Shown here one piece after another: positions 48,668 through 61,280 of a stretch of DNA of 64,000 bases. The position numbers and the translations under genes were made by a program. Position 1 is the first letter of the stretch, and each line of letters starts with the position of its first letter. Below the pieces are notes generated by a model, which saw only the letters and a list, made by a program, of their open reading frames with translations, did no database searches and was not told where the DNA came from. Source of the stretch: Prunus persica (taxonomy: Eukaryota > Streptophyta > Magnoliopsida > Rosales > Rosaceae); the NCBI RefSeq assembly GCF_000346465.2, contig NC_034012.1, positions 15,686,259 through 15,750,258 on the forward strand. Direction: 5' to 3'.

Positions 48668-49550
48668 CCCTTACACGAGGAAGAGAGAGAAAGAGGATAT
48701 AATTCACGAAGAATAATGCATAAGCTTTTTTTACAGGAAGAATATATAATTGCTAATGTGCTATTACTAGCTTTATTTTCTTTTTTTGGTTTGGTTGAAA
48801 TGTAATTTAGAGTTGACCATTATGCATGTGAGTGTGATTCATTAATGATTATGAATGTTAGGTTAAGTTTATGAATTTTTAATACGTGGTTCATGTATAT
48901 GTGAGTTATGAAATATGAACTATACCCGTGTAGAAATATGACTTATAACAAATTTTTATTTAATTTTTCAGTTATAACTTTTTTTTTTTAATGTGGAAAT
49001 AAACTAACCAACAGAATTTAGAACCCTGAGTGCACGCAAGCCCAAAAAGGTCCAAGTAAATTGAGTTCACAACCGAAATCAAAAGACTACAGACCCAAGG
49101 GTGGAATCACACTAAGGGTTACAGTGGGCTGCAGCCTAGTGTGATTTTTTAAGAAAAATATATATAAAATCTATATATTTAACTTATTTTTAATATTGAC
49201 AGACCCAAAGTTTAGACGAGGTCAAGGAGTGACTAGTTATAACTTATATCCATGTAGAAATATGAACTAAATAATATATATATATATAAAGACTGTATTT
49301 AATGCAATATTGTAATTTATTTATTTATTGTAGCCGAAGGCGATAGAATTTTATTAATAATGCAGGATAAAAACAAATACAAAAAAAATAAGGCTATGTC
49401 CTAAAAGATTAGGTGAGCATCTCCACACATAAGGGCGTAGTGGTCATTAAACTACCAAGGTAGCCTACCTTCTCAACCCCAAGCGGGAAAAGTAACCTTG
49501 TCACCGTTAGAGCGGCCCCCGGTCCCCTTAAGATCATACCCATGAAAAAA
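48668..49550. other. Gene-free AT-rich stretch
   Basis: AT-rich DNA with an AT run (49278-49288). The segment from about 49335 (CCGAAGGCGATAGAATTTTA) is probably the downstream part of the minus-strand LINE fragment that follows. Confidence 0.5.
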
Positions 49551-49559
49551 TTACATGTT

Positions 49560-50015
49560 ACAATCCTCGTACAAAGCATCGATAATTAAATCTGGTGGTT
49601 CTTCAAACCAAGTAGTAGTTGATCCAATTTGTGAAGCAAAACGTGCTATACAATGAGCCACCTCGTTTGCAGTACACGGCAGATATGGGTAAAACCATCC
49701 CCAGTAATCTGACTTAGCAACGACTTCGTATCCTTCACAATAGGTCCAACTATGGACATATCAATCGAAGAATGACGAAGTGTTGAGAATATCTGGAAGG
49801 AATTGTTCTAAAAAATAATATTAGCAAATCCTCTTTCCACCGCCAATGCTGCACCCGACCTGGCTGCGATGGCCTTAATATGAAAGGCAAAAGAGACGTC
49901 ATCACAATAGATGGCCTACCCAGCCACAAAGATGTTGGAAGAATCTCTCACCACAACGCCCACGCCCCCCCTCTGAATTTCCTGGAGTCCAAGCCCCATC
50001 CACATTCGCTCCAGC
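49560..50015 (-). pseudogene. LINE-type RNase H (RVT_3) fragment
   Basis: On the minus strand VAGANVDGAWTPGNSEGG, then, after a one-base frame change, GVGVVVRDSSNIFVAG, a stop, and AIYCDDVSFAFHIKAIAARS plus GAALAVERGFANIIF. This is the RNase H-like domain found at the end of plant non-LTR elements and in related host-encoded proteins. The reverse transcriptase part is absent: at about 50015 the sequence switches to an unrelated plus-strand gypsy fragment. Confidence 0.75.
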
Positions 50016-50027
50016 TACCTTCATGCG

Positions 50028-52390
50028 ATTGATGAATGAGGTGCTCCGCCCTTTCATTAACGACTTCGTCATTGTATACTTAGATGAAATTATCATATTT
50101 AGTGTCACATGGGAAGACCATCCTCATCATATTGCTTAAGTGTTGAAGGTTTTACAAACAAATCAGTAACAGTTAAATAGTAATTTGGGAAACAACACCT
50201 TGTATACCTGGGATTCATTGTTGCTGCCGGAGAACTGAAAATGGACTTAGAGAAAGTACATGTGATTTCTTAATGGCCTACGCACCGTTCAGTAACTGAA
50301 GTTTGGAGTTTTATAGGTGCATGTCAGTATTTGCAGAAGTTTATTCAACACTTTTCACAAATTGCAGCACTCTTACATTCTTTTACAAAGGCCAATCAAA
50401 AGTTTGAATGGTCAAGAAATCTTGAAGAATCTTTCCAGTTGTTGAAACGAAAGGTTATAAAGGCCCCAGTACTAGCATTACAGAATCTGCATAAAGCATT
50501 TGAAATGGAAGCAGATGCATTGAACTATGCCATGGGAGCCGTATTATTTCAGGATGGGAAACCAGTTGCATACCATTCTGAGATGTTTAGTGGACCGGTA
50601 TTGAACTATACGACTAATGACAATGAGCTGTATGCAATGCATCAAGCAGTGAAGCATTGGAGAGCTTACTTGTTGGGAAAAGAAGTCGTAATTCACTCAG
50701 ATCATAAACCTCTTCAGTTTTTAACTACACAGTCTAAGTTATAGAAAGCTCGCCATATGAAATGGATGTCTTACCTACAATAATTCAATATTGTGATAAA
50801 GTACAAGAAGGGGGCAACTAATAAGTTAGCAGATATGTTATCTAGACCACCCATATTAGGAGTTCCGCATTGCTGGTGGCTATGAAAATCCAACCCATTA
50901 TTCCTTCTAAATATGCCAAAGGGTATGACACAGATACTGATTTCAGCTCAGCCTATGGCAAGCTGCAACAAGGAAAAACTAGTGAGTTCTAATTGAAGGA
51001 TGAACTAATGTACAAGGGAACACAATTGTGCATTCCAGAAGATGGCGACAAATTGCAGTGGATTCCTGATGCTCATACTTCCAAAGTAGCAGGACATTTT
51101 GGAGTTGAGAAGACTTTATTGAATCTTCGTCGTTATGTTTATTGGCCAAAGATGCATCTCGATGTTTCACAATACATTTGAGGTTGTGTTCTATGCAACA
51201 CATCGAAGCCTTCCAATAGAAAGTTAGGACTGTATATTCCATTGCCAATACCTAGCCGACCTTGAGAGAGTATCTCGATGGATTTCTTAGGTGGATTGCC
51301 TAAAACGAAGTTTGGAAACAACTACTTGTTTGTGGTGGTAGATCGTTTCAGTAAGATGATGATTCTCATTCCATGCAAGAAGACCATTATTGGAGAAGAA
51401 GTTGCTAAGTTATTTTTCCAATATGTTTGGAAGCATTTTGGCTTACCTACGTCGATTATTTCTGATAGAGACAGCCGATTCTTAGGCCATTTCTGGAGGT
51501 ACTTATGGGGAATGATGGATACCATATTGAAAAGAAGCATTGCATTTCATCCACAGACAGATGGGCAAACGAAGGTAGTAAACCAAACTATGATACACTT
51601 ATTGAGGGGTTACAATTCCAAGCATCCGAAGACTTGGGATGAAAGTCTCCCTTACTTACATTTGCTTTTAACCGAGCAATTCATGGCTCCACACTTAAAT
51701 CTCCATTTGAGGTTTGTTTGGGTTATTTACTCCAGAGTCCTTTTGATTTAACATTCACTATGAATGAGCAGCCATTAAGTGGGAAAAAAGAAGAACATAT
51801 TCGAGCACAAAAATTTCTCGAACGAGTCAGAAAGATTAATACTGAAGTGGAGGCACAATTGAAACATTCTCAGCAACGATATAAAGCTCGTCATAATAAG
51901 CATCATGTGCCATGTAACTTCAAAGAAGGTGACCTAGTATGGTTACACCTTGAAAAAGAGCAGCTAATCGGTGAAGGTAAGAAACTGAAGTCTATTCATT
52001 ATGGATTGTTTAAGATCCTCAAACAAATTGGTGATAGTGCCTTTCAACTTGAATTACCACCATACATGCATATGTACTCGGTCATCAATGCCGAGAATCT
52101 TAAACTTTTTGAGCCATCTCTACTTGATGATGATCTCGACGAAGACACATGCCTTCCATCAGTTGATGACTTAAAGATTGAATGAGAAGATCCTTTGCAG
52201 GAGGATTGTATCATGGAACAGAAGGTTCGTGATACTTGACATGGAAAGTATGAGTATTTTCGTATCGGCCGAAAAGGTCAACTTCCTAGCAAGTCGAAAT
52301 GGTACATTTGAGACAAGGAAATAACAGAGTTTCCTCATCTCACAATTTAGCTTGACCAGGAGCTCAAGCATTTCAAATGAGGGAGCCATG
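50028..52390 (+). pseudogene. 5'-truncated Ty3/gypsy pol with chromodomain-type tail
   Basis: Starts inside reverse transcriptase (FMRLMNEVLRPFINDFVIVY, then LDEIIIFS, with Glu for the second catalytic Asp). RNase H at 50331-50744 (APVLALQNLHKAFEMEADAL, DNELYAMHQAVKHWRAYLLG). Integrase at 51030-51690 ([54 protein letters not shown]). Then a spacer and SH3-like part to 52185 (FKEGDLVWLHLEKEQL). A chromodomain-like frame (EYFRIGRKGQLPSKSKWYI) is partly readable at about 52250-52310. Several stops interrupt it. No LTRs were found; it belongs to a different lineage from the element at 26485. Confidence 0.88.
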
Positions 52391-55300
52391 ATCTAGGAGG
52401 ATTTACGAACAAAAATAAATATAATATAATGTAATATAATTTTATTATTAAATTATTTGAAACCATAAAAACTAATGGTTTATAACGAATTGTTATAAAC
52501 CATAAAAAGTTAGTGATTTTAAATGAGTGAGATTTTAGGCCATTCATTCTTTATGGCTTAAAATAATGTACTATTTTAGTTTAGTTAATTTTAGCAACCA
52601 AACCTTGTACAAATTCGTAATGTTATTCATTGAAATGAATCAAGCAATTCTAAAAGTAGAACTCCAAAGCAGTTCCTTAGCTTCTTCCTTTTGTTTCTCT
52701 AATTGTCTTAAAATTCCTCTCGTTCCTTTATTCCTATAAATTAAGAATTCATAGTTCTATCAACTAGAAGTTTTGGATCAATAGCAAATTATGATTAAAT
52801 CTATACGTAGAAATATTTTTTTTTTAGCATAATGAGTTGTTGATCATGTTATTTTCTTAGTGAAATCAATATTGTAAACAAGAGAAAAGAACCTTAAAAC
52901 ATAGTAAAAATAAAAATATACCCGATTCTTTTGCCTTTTTTCTTTTATTTTATATTTTCCTTTCTCTCAAAACAAAATGAGCCGATACATAAGCAACTAT
53001 GTTACATTTCCCTTCAAGCATATGCAAAATAGAAGGAACACCCAAACGTCTCATAAATTGGTATTATCTATAAAAACCAAAAATATAATTTAGCCTTGTG
53101 AGCCACACTTGTAATATTGAGTGGATAGAGATTAGAGGCATGATCGTGACCGTGAGCCACACTTGGTCCTTGGGAAATGTGGGTCAGCAGTTAGCTGATG
53201 TTGAACCACTCCGGACGTCAAACTATTTCATCAAAACGGTGGGACCCAACAATCGACGTCTCTTTTGAAAAAAAGTAGGATAAAACAGTACGACATCTCA
53301 ATTAGGGGAAAGATTTTGACTTCCGACCAATAATGTTATGATACATGTAATAATATTTTCGCATAACATAATATTATTGGCTAAGAGATAAGTTTCTGCC
53401 CAGAAAAAGCCCAAGTAAAGTATGCGGACTGCCCATTCACGAGAGTGAATCCATGCATTATAAAGTACAAATATATTTGACGAAGATACTAATAGAACTA
53501 CAAATGATCTTATAATTGGATAATGATTCATAAAAGACATATTAACAACAAAGAAACTTAGTCATTTTACATATATAATACTAATTAAATGAGTTTAACG
53601 TGTCAAAATCTAGGTTAACGCTTGACACTAGTCCGACATATTTACCATGTGTTAGTAAGTCATGTCATATTATTCGTGCAAGTAATGATCAACTCAAACA
53701 TGTTAATTTTGTGCCGAGTGTGTTTATGTATCGAGAAACATTATTAACACGCCAAAAAAAGTTAACAACCTCCCCTAATGGTTCAATTTCTACTTTATGT
53801 TTTAAAATAAAAAAAAAAATTAGCGTTATGATAATATTTGTGAAACACATTTTCTATTTCAATGATAAGCCTCTCAAAAATTGACCCCAAAAAAAACCAA
53901 AAACCAAAAACCAAAAAAAAAAAACTCTCAAAAAGAGGGTGGCCCAACATAATCCATTACCATATCCATTCTTTTGGATGAACTTGATTACCATATCATA
54001 TCAACTGCCATGCTTTCGTTTCAAGTGGCATATTCTATGAGATATGCGCTTGTCTCTCTAGTTGCCAAATGAATGCAAAAATTCTAGTTTTCAAAATGCC
54101 ATTCCCTCCTCTTGTTCGTATCAGTGTCCCCAGTATTTTGATCCTCCTAACTCTTCCTTTTAGCAGCAAACTTTAGTCCATCCACCAATGTTTTGATGAG
54201 ATCCCAATCACAAAACCATCAAAGTTAAGTTTCTAGCAAGCCCCTCCCCTTTGTCTGACCCATGCCCTTGACATTAGCCCTGTAAAAACTCATGCCCACA
54301 TCCTTAGCAGTATGAAAAACACGAATAGGATGGGGATGACAACAATTCTTGGAGATTTTGTTATGAGCCTGCAGCAATAGTCCCTCAACTCAGGCCTAGC
54401 TCTCACACTTCAAGCCTTTCATACCGAACCAATTTTTTATTTGCCTCAAGCCGTCAAGACTAATAAAGTGCATCTCTTCTGGAGTGTTTTAGGCCAGCCT
54501 CACAATAATTCAAAAATTTGAGTGTTTTAGGCCTAGTTCATGATTCAAAAGTTGGTATTGGTCACTTCGATGGACTAGGCAACACAATTGTATCAATAAT
54601 TATTATATTATTTACTTTTATATTTTACCTTTACTTTTATCTTTTATATTTACTTTTATTATAAAAGGTCTGTGGAAGAGATGAGATGATTTGTTATTAC
54701 AAAACGTAGGTGAGCCCAATATTGCTTTATTGGAGGAAAATGTTTATGCGTAGCGTCGGTCCTAAGTTTTCAGTGGTCGGGGCCATAAAATAAAATGAGC
54801 CCTTTTTTTTTTGTATACAAATTAAAATGAAGGTTTAAAAAAAATTATACAAAGGTATTCAATAAAAAAATTAATATCCAAAGGTCCAGAGGGGAAGAGA
54901 AACTTTCGTGTAACGAGAGATAACACTATTTTGCTACCTATTTCCGTTACATGTAAGGTTTTTTTGGCAAAGGAGAGCCAAAACCCAGCATTAGAACAGA
55001 GAAGCCAAATGGCAGAGAAACTAAATCAAAACAGGGACACTATCCCAAAAACATAAACTACTAATGAATATTGACAGATTTCGAAAAGGAACGGAGACCT
55101 CTAATCCCTTCATCACAATTAAAAACCTAAAAATTATATAAAACAATCAACCCATATCAAAAAATTAGGAAATATAAATAAACAGACTTGACAGTTTGGA
55201 TTTTCAGAGTTTACAGAGATAAAATTCAGAAAGAAAAAAAAAAACAATGTGTGAGTTTTTGAGTGAGAGGTCGAGGAACAAAGAGAAGTGGGTTCGTGTA

Positions 55301-56004
55301 ATTGGAATTAATACTTTAAGGTTAGAATATGAGAGGAGGGATGAGAGGAATTGAGAAATACTAAAAAGGACAAATATTAAATAATAATAATAACAATATA
55401 AATTTTGAAAAAGAGCAAGGGCTTAAATGTGCCTAAAAATTTTTGTTGATTAAAGTGAAATCTATAATTGTGCAGTCCGAAATAGAATAACTTTCAACTA
55501 ATGGTGGCTTCAGGATTTGAAATTCAGTTGGGCAAAACACATTAAAAGGCTTATTAACGACTTGATAAATAAAATTATTGACAACCCAACCCATTAACAA
55601 AACAAAAAAGCCTATAAAAAATTGATAAATAATACATTGACAACCAACCCTTTAACACAAGAACTAAATAACCCAACCCATTAACACAACAAACTCATAA
55701 CCCGACCCATTAATAGGCATCAGACTTAATGATAGAGACAAAAGAGTAACAAGGAGAAGAGAATATATTGCTGACTAGCTGGCAGCTAAAGATAGGAACA
55801 TTTTTTTTTTGGCTAACATATGTACCTTTTTTTAAATAAAAATTCTTGGTCAGGCGGCCACTTGGCCAAAAAGGTCTAGATCCGCCCCTTACCCTATCTT
55901 AATATTCTCTTGTCAGATTGTTTGCCATAATAATTGCTTGGTAACATAAAACATTGTATGGTGAATACAGATGGTAAATGGTAAGAGATTGAAGTGTTTA
56001 AGTG
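52391..56004. other. Gene-free AT-rich region
   Basis: About 3.6 kb without a supported gene. It includes repeat-like text at 54750-54850 and a probable hAT-type repeat end, TAGATCCGCCCCTTA, at about 55878, whose start may be TGGTGGCTTCAGGATTTGAA near 55503. Frames of 80-94 codons at 53300-53880 lack any recognisable content. Confidence 0.5.
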
Positions 56005-57075
56005 CTAAATAACATGGTTAAGTGCTTGGACTGTGTCAAGCCTAAACAGGTCATTCCTCCCAACCAATCTTGCTGGGTTCCCAACTGCAGTAGTTCTTGG
56101 AAGTACATCTTTTAACACAACAGCACCAGCCCCAATCTTAGCACCTTCACCAATCCTTACATTCCCTAACACATTGGTCCCTGCCCCTATTAGTACCCCA
56201 TCTCCAATCTTTGGGTGCCTATCCCCACACTCCTTGCCTGTTCCTCCCAAAGTCACATTATGCAGAATTGACACATTGTTTCCCATCACCACCGTCTCTC
56301 CTATCACTACCCCGGTGCCATGATCGAGCAATATGCCACATCCGATCTTGGCCCCGGGATGGATATCCACTGCAAGCACCTCAGACACCCTATTCTGAAT
56401 CAATAGTGCCAAGGCCTCTCTGCCTCGCAACCATAGATTATGTGCCACCCTATGAGCTTCACATGCAAGGAAACCTTTGTAGTTCAAGAAACAGTGCACA
56501 TAACTTGTGCATGCTGGGTCTCTCTCTTTCACTCCCTTCAAATCTTCTTTTATGGCTTCCAAAATTTCCTGATCTTCATAAAGAACACCAGAAAATATAT
56601 CGTAAAGGGTATGCACAGGCAGGGTAGAGTTGCTCAGTTTATTTGCAAGATGATTCGCCAGAGCGCTTTCTAAAGAATTATGAGCCAAAATTGAAGCAAA
56701 ATAATAGCTAGACAAGATAGGCTCCCGTTCAACATCCATATAAGACTCCTCTCTCATTTTCATCCATATGTAATCTTTCTTCGCTTCTTCTCCTTTGGTA
56801 TCTTCAATGAAAGTTCTCCGAGGCTGAGGGAGTTGTTCGGGGTTCGGGTTAGTAGCTGTTTGTGAAACAAAATCTGTCAAACATGGTCTGTAAAACTTCA
56901 ATAACTTGGAAACGGGATTGTCGAATCGGGGTTGATCTGAGACTGAGAGATGATGGCTTGGAGTGGGTTGGGATGTTCTCGAGTTGTCCACACAGGTGGC
57001 CAATGTTTTGTATGTTTTGTTGGGATACTTTGTGTTGACAGTTGCAAATGAAGATGAACCAACCAAAGTAGACAT
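56005..57075 (-). CDS. Serine acetyltransferase paralogue, intact
   Basis: Same reaction as the gene at 43747-44781. Intronless, 356 residues from the ATG at 57075; a TATATATTTT on the minus strand about 70 bp upstream supports this start. The catalytic Asp251-His252 pair lies in LLDHGTGVVIGET, with hexapeptide repeats from about 236 and the conserved NVSILHNVTLGGTGK and DRHPKIGDGVLIGAGT. The N-terminal 90 residues are Ser/Thr/Pro-rich and unlike the first copy; they could be an organelle presequence. The C-terminus differs strikingly: after GNPAR only LVGRNDLFRLDTVQALNHVI follows, lacking the GGKxNP...SEWSDYVI tail, though it still ends in Ile. Binding to the lyase partner and cysteine feedback may therefore differ. 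No lesion in the frame. Confidence 0.9.
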   Translation of the reverse strand: MSTLVGSSSFATVNTKYPNKTYKTLATCVDNSRTSQPTPSHHLSVSDQPRFDNPVSKLLKFYRPCLTDFVSQTATNPNPEQLPQPRRTFIEDTKGEEAKKDYIWMKMREESYMDVEREPILSSYYFASILAHNSLESALANHLANKLSNSTLPVHTLYDIFSGVLYEDQEILEAIKEDLKGVKERDPACTSYVHCFLNYKGFLACEAHRVAHNLWLRGREALALLIQNRVSEVLAVDIHPGAKIGCGILLDHGTGVVIGETVVMGNNVSILHNVTLGGTGKECGDRHPKIGDGVLIGAGTNVLGNVRIGEGAKIGAGAVVLKDVLPRTTAVGNPARLVGRNDLFRLDTVQALNHVI

Positions 57076-57122
57076 TGGTTGGGGTATGTTGTATGTCTAC
57101 TTTGGTTGGGGTATGTTGTAAA
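57064..57122. repeat. Tandem duplication at the SERAT paralogue start
   Basis: Two adjacent copies of CTACTTTGGTTGGGGTATGT-like sequence (unit about 30 bp). The copy nearer the gene contains the start codon (ATGTCTACTTTGG on the minus strand differs by one base from the upstream copy's AAGTAGACATAC context), so the duplication spans 5' UTR and first codons. Confidence 0.6.
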
Positions 57123-57139
57123 ATGAGATGTCCAGTGAA

Positions 57140-57152
57140 AATATATAAGGAG
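57140..57152 (-). promoter_or_regulatory. Probable TATA box of the SERAT paralogue
   Basis: The minus strand reads CTTATATATTTTC about 70 bp before the ATG at 57075, a normal plant TATA box position allowing a short leader. Confidence 0.55.
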
Positions 57153-57249
57153 TGGAAGTGGGAGTTGAAAATATTTGACAGGGAAATGGTTTCCTTGGAA
57201 TTGGCTGTGAAATGCACTCTGAGAGTCCACATACAAATGAATCTCATAT

Positions 57250-58656
57250 CTCAAGTTGTGAAAATGCCATGAGTCTTCTTCTTCACTCCAAATGGCATAT
57301 TAGTATATTACCTCTCACCACTGACGAACAAGGGAGCAGCGTTCCAATCACATTAAGAAAAGTAGGATAAGAATTTGGCAGATAAGATCGCATTAGGAGG
57401 ATCAAACTTGTAAAAAACTTGCCTGAATCAACGGCACAATTTGATTGGAATGGATACCAAACTTTGTTCTCCCTTCATGTGCTTTCGGAGGGTTGAGATT
57501 CTCGAATTAAAAAGCTTTATTATCCACAAACCAAAATTTTTTTACTTTTGCTCTTTTCCTTTTAGTTTTCTTCTCCAATTGACACATTACCAACAGAATT
57601 TCTCAACAGACCTAAGCAAATATACAATACGAAAAAAATGACTGAATCAATCTGGTAATGACATTTCATGTTTAAGAAGTTTATAAAGTTCTAGCATGAT
57701 TACATCAAAGAGAAAAGTAAAGAAACTACAAGCATATAACAAGCTGCCACTGGAGGAACACCATATCTCTATTCTCCAACTCCAATCCAAGGCGGGCTCA
57801 AAACTTACAGCATATGCAAAACAGAAGAATTTCAGGAAAGGGTCAAATGTATTCACGGAACTTAATCTTACTGTCATTAACCCTCCACAAAATGAACGTG
57901 AACCACTGTATTCTCTTTCAAATATTTGTTCTTCGAAGAAATCCAGCACCTAACATGGCAAAGTACAATTAGCAGCCAAAAAAAAAAATACAATCAACCG
58001 CATGAAGATAAGAATGGCACATATTTGACCCCCATATGATAAAAACAAACAATTGGTTAAGTTAGCCACAAGGATAGCAGGATGAGAAGCATTAAGGATA
58101 CGAATCACAATGAATGTTGTCTTGAAGATTGTAAAAACAACAAACTTGAAATGAAAATAGTCAACAAGGATAAATGATGCAGAAATGAATAGCAAATGAA
58201 GCAGGAACTATTAATTGTAGCAATGCAAGAATTAATTTGAAAGGATCATTGAGCTTGGACCATAGTGCATTAATGGAGCAACACCATGAAGAGTGATTCT
58301 GACAGAATGTCATGTAAAACAGAGCTACAGCATTAAAGATACTTGTTCAAGCTTGACCTAAAACAGGTTATGCGAAAACAATTAAAACCCTCTACCAATG
58401 GTTGAAAAAAGTCAACGAGTATTGAGTAGACCAATTCCAGTATAATGCATGAGCAGAAAACAATACAGAATTGATAAAGGTGCAGATTCTTTTGGGATGG
58501 ACATCAATTTAATTTTCTTATATGAACCTACATTCCAAAATCAAGCACTTCATTTCTGTGAAAATTGTTTATTCAAACATGAAATGATAATAGTAATAAA
58601 AGAAAGCAAAACTTCAGAAGCTGAGTAAAATTTACCTAAGTTGCTGCCCCGGTTTT
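57250..58656. other. Intergenic between SERAT paralogue and RPS10
   Basis: About 1.4 kb. Includes the SERAT promoter region and the RPS10 3' flank. Short frames at 57647-58195 have no recognisable domain; I do not support a gene here. Confidence 0.55.
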
Positions 58657-60690
58657 TCACAGCTTGACCTCCACATCAACTCCAGCAGGAAGGTCCAGTT
58701 GCATCAAGGAATCTATTGTTTGTGCAGTTGGGTAAAGAATATCAATGAGGCGCTGGTGGGTACGAATCTCAAAATGGAACCTCGCATCCTTGTGGACATG
58801 GGGTGATTTGAGAACACAGTAGATTCGCTTCTTGGTTGGTAAGGGTACCGGGCCCATTGTTTTTGCGTTAGTGTTCCTCGCAGCATCCATTATCTGCTTG
58901 CAAGAATCCTCTATCAGAGGCACAAAGTAAGACCTAAGCTTAATCCTGATTTTCTGTTTGGGTGAGGCCTGAAAACAGAAACACCTTTTGATAATCAGAA
59001 TACATGTGACGCTGTTAGAAAAATAGGGGGAACAATTAACTTATAAAAAGCATGCTCAAATAAGACCTTGCTTCTTTAATTTTGACAATCTACAGTACGA
59101 TTAGACAAACCAAGAATTACTCTCAACAGTCATCTAGCTGGTCCTCAACCACTTAGTTACTTTCTGCCATTCCAAACTGTCCCAGATACATGAGTAATAA
59201 ATCATTATAGCCAAATACCCCCACGCTTACATGGAATCCATGTTCATCAAATCAGTAAGGAATCGACTATGAAGATCTGCTTGCCACAAGCCAAAACACT
59301 TACCATGCTGGATGAAAATGTCCCTCAACAATCTTTCTGTATTTTAGTAAGATTGAACAGTAGAACCTACATACCCAATACACTACCCAAGTACTAATTA
59401 CTTACAGAGGTCCATTCCCAGGTCAGGAGTATGACCAAAAGTTATAAGAAATAGGGCACTCTACTCTATGCAATGGCAAAGTTGACAAAGAACTTCGGAG
59501 AAGATCAAAGCACCAACTACTCAAAACTTCAATCCGGGACTAAGGCACAACTTAGGTCATACCAAACAACAAGAAAGCCATAGATGACTCGAACAAAATA
59601 TCAATGTAAAAGCAAACGATTGGGTGTTTCCCATCCATGTTAGACATATATTACCAGCTAACGATAAATCTTTACCTCCTCACCAAGTTCTCAGCAGTAA
59701 GAACTGTATTTACTTGGAACATTTGCTCTCCATCATTCTATTATGGAAGCACACTTGGGTCAATATCCCCCAAATTACTTACTAAAAGATTAAACACTAA
59801 GCTTCTTACTTGGCAACAATATACAAATTCGGATAGACTACTGACATATCTCCGTTCTGCATCACATATCCAATAGGAGCAGATTTGAACATGGTTTCAT
59901 ATATTACACCAAAACTCCACGATGGAAAGAAATATATTCCTGCTCTATACAAATCCTTAACAGATGGTACTTCAATTACATTTCCAAAATTAATCTACAG
60001 ATAAATTTAGAATGTGGACTAAGGAAGAAGATACAACAGTTCAAATTATAAAAATATAAAAACTTCACAATTTAGATTTTCCTTTTCCCTTTGATCAAAT
60101 ACTCGCGAGTAATATGTTACCTTATCTGCATCTCCACCAACATTGAGTGATGAAGTACTAGGAGTCTCAGAACTTCCAACCTAAAACATAAATAATAAAC
60201 ACTTAAGAAAGGTAAAGAAACGAGCATAAATATAATGGTATGGTACTTGAGCTTCATTTGATAGCTTAGAAGATGCGCCATACAATATAAAGAAGAGTAT
60301 GAAAATCAAAACCCACTACTTTTTACATCCTAAAATGAGAAAGAAAAAGAATTGAAAATAATTCTTCTCTTTCCACATTTTCTCAGCAGACAAACATAGC
60401 ATTACCAAATTGCAGAATTAAAGAGAAGGAAAATAATAAAAAAATGGGAAAGGAAAATAAACCTCAAGGGTTTCTGGAGGTGGGACTAGGCTCTCTTGGG
60501 ACTCTAAGACTTCAGGAGCAGCATAAACCCTAGTTGATGACTGTGAGGGTCTTAAAGCTCTAAGCTTTAAGGCATTGTTAGCAGAGGGAAGAGCGAAGGA
60601 AGAGACATTGAGTTTAGACGAAGGAAATGGAGAAGAATTGGTGAGTGGAAGCGAAGGGATTAGGATTGCAGACATTGAAGAAACTGCCAT
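58657..60690 (-). CDS. RPS10: Plastid 30S ribosomal protein S10
   Basis: Nuclear-encoded bacterial-type uS10 of the plastid ribosome, a component of the small-subunit head. Three exons in phase 0: 60690-60463, 60180-60121 and 58968-58657, encoding 199 residues. The start at 60690 (MAVSSMSAIL) fits plant orthologues; an upstream in-frame ATG at 60750 is less likely. Residues 1 to about 60 form a Ser/Pro-rich plastid transit peptide ending near TRVYAAPEV. A poorly conserved acidic linker, including the 20-residue exon 2 (VGSSETPSTSSLNVGGDADK), follows. The S10 domain in exon 3 is highly conserved: PKQKIRIKLRSYFVPLIED, RNTNAKTMGPVPLPTKKRIY, CVLKSPHVHKDARFHFEIRT, HQRLIDILYPTAQTIDSLMQ, LDLPAGVDVEVKL. 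Introns are 282 bp and 1152 bp. No defects. Confidence 0.96.
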
Positions 60691-60779
60691 TGAAGTGAAG
60701 CTCTCTCTCCTTCTCCCTCCGTGTTTAGAAGAAGGCCTTGTTTTGCTCACTCTGTGCCTGTAGAATTATCCAAACTATT

Positions 60780-61260
60780 TTTTATTTTCTTTTTATTTGA
60801 CAAAAATAAAATGCCAACCCAATTGTAGGTTGGAAGCCCAGCCCTAATTGTGATATAAGTGGGCTTGTACCCACGGGCCGAAGTTGTAGCCGGAGGCCGA
60901 ATAGGATAAAGTCCGGCTTGGCAAGATGATTAGGCCCGCTCAATCTGGCCTGTTCTAAAGTTGCTTAGGTCTTGGACTTAGGATTTGAAAGCCCCGGTCC
61001 AGCCCGACTAGGCCCGCTCATTGTCTTATCTTGCCTTATTTCCATCCCAAATATTTAAGTAAATGTCTTGTCTTTTTACTTTAATTTATTTTTATATTAC
61101 TCCATTTACTTATGTTTACAACATAAATAAGGAAATCCCCCCATTTGGATTCAATTAAAAACAATAGAAAATCAAATTCCCAACAAATCAAAATATGAAT
61201 CAATGTATAAGATAAAGTTTTAATATAAGATAAAGTTTATACCAATATTGATACCTCAAT
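60780..61260. other. Intergenic repeat-like segment upstream of RPS10
   Basis: Contains a GGCCC-rich stretch at 60850-61020 with inverted motifs (AGGCCCGCTCAATCTGGCC and CCCGACTAGGCCCGCTCATT), probably a dispersed repeat. No coding content. Confidence 0.5.
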
Positions 61261-61280
61261 AAATCAATGTATACGTAATA

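Noticed and set aside
53600..53884. 94-codon plus-strand frame
   Set aside because: No domain, no signal, AT-rich setting and no splice partners; likely chance.
54757..54850. Possible third copy of the 1955/3735 repeat
   Set aside because: Shares only short GGGCC and AT-rich words; too weak by eye.
57647..58195. Possible small membrane protein frames downstream of RPS10
   Set aside because: Hydrophobic by T-richness, no family, mutually overlapping on both strands.
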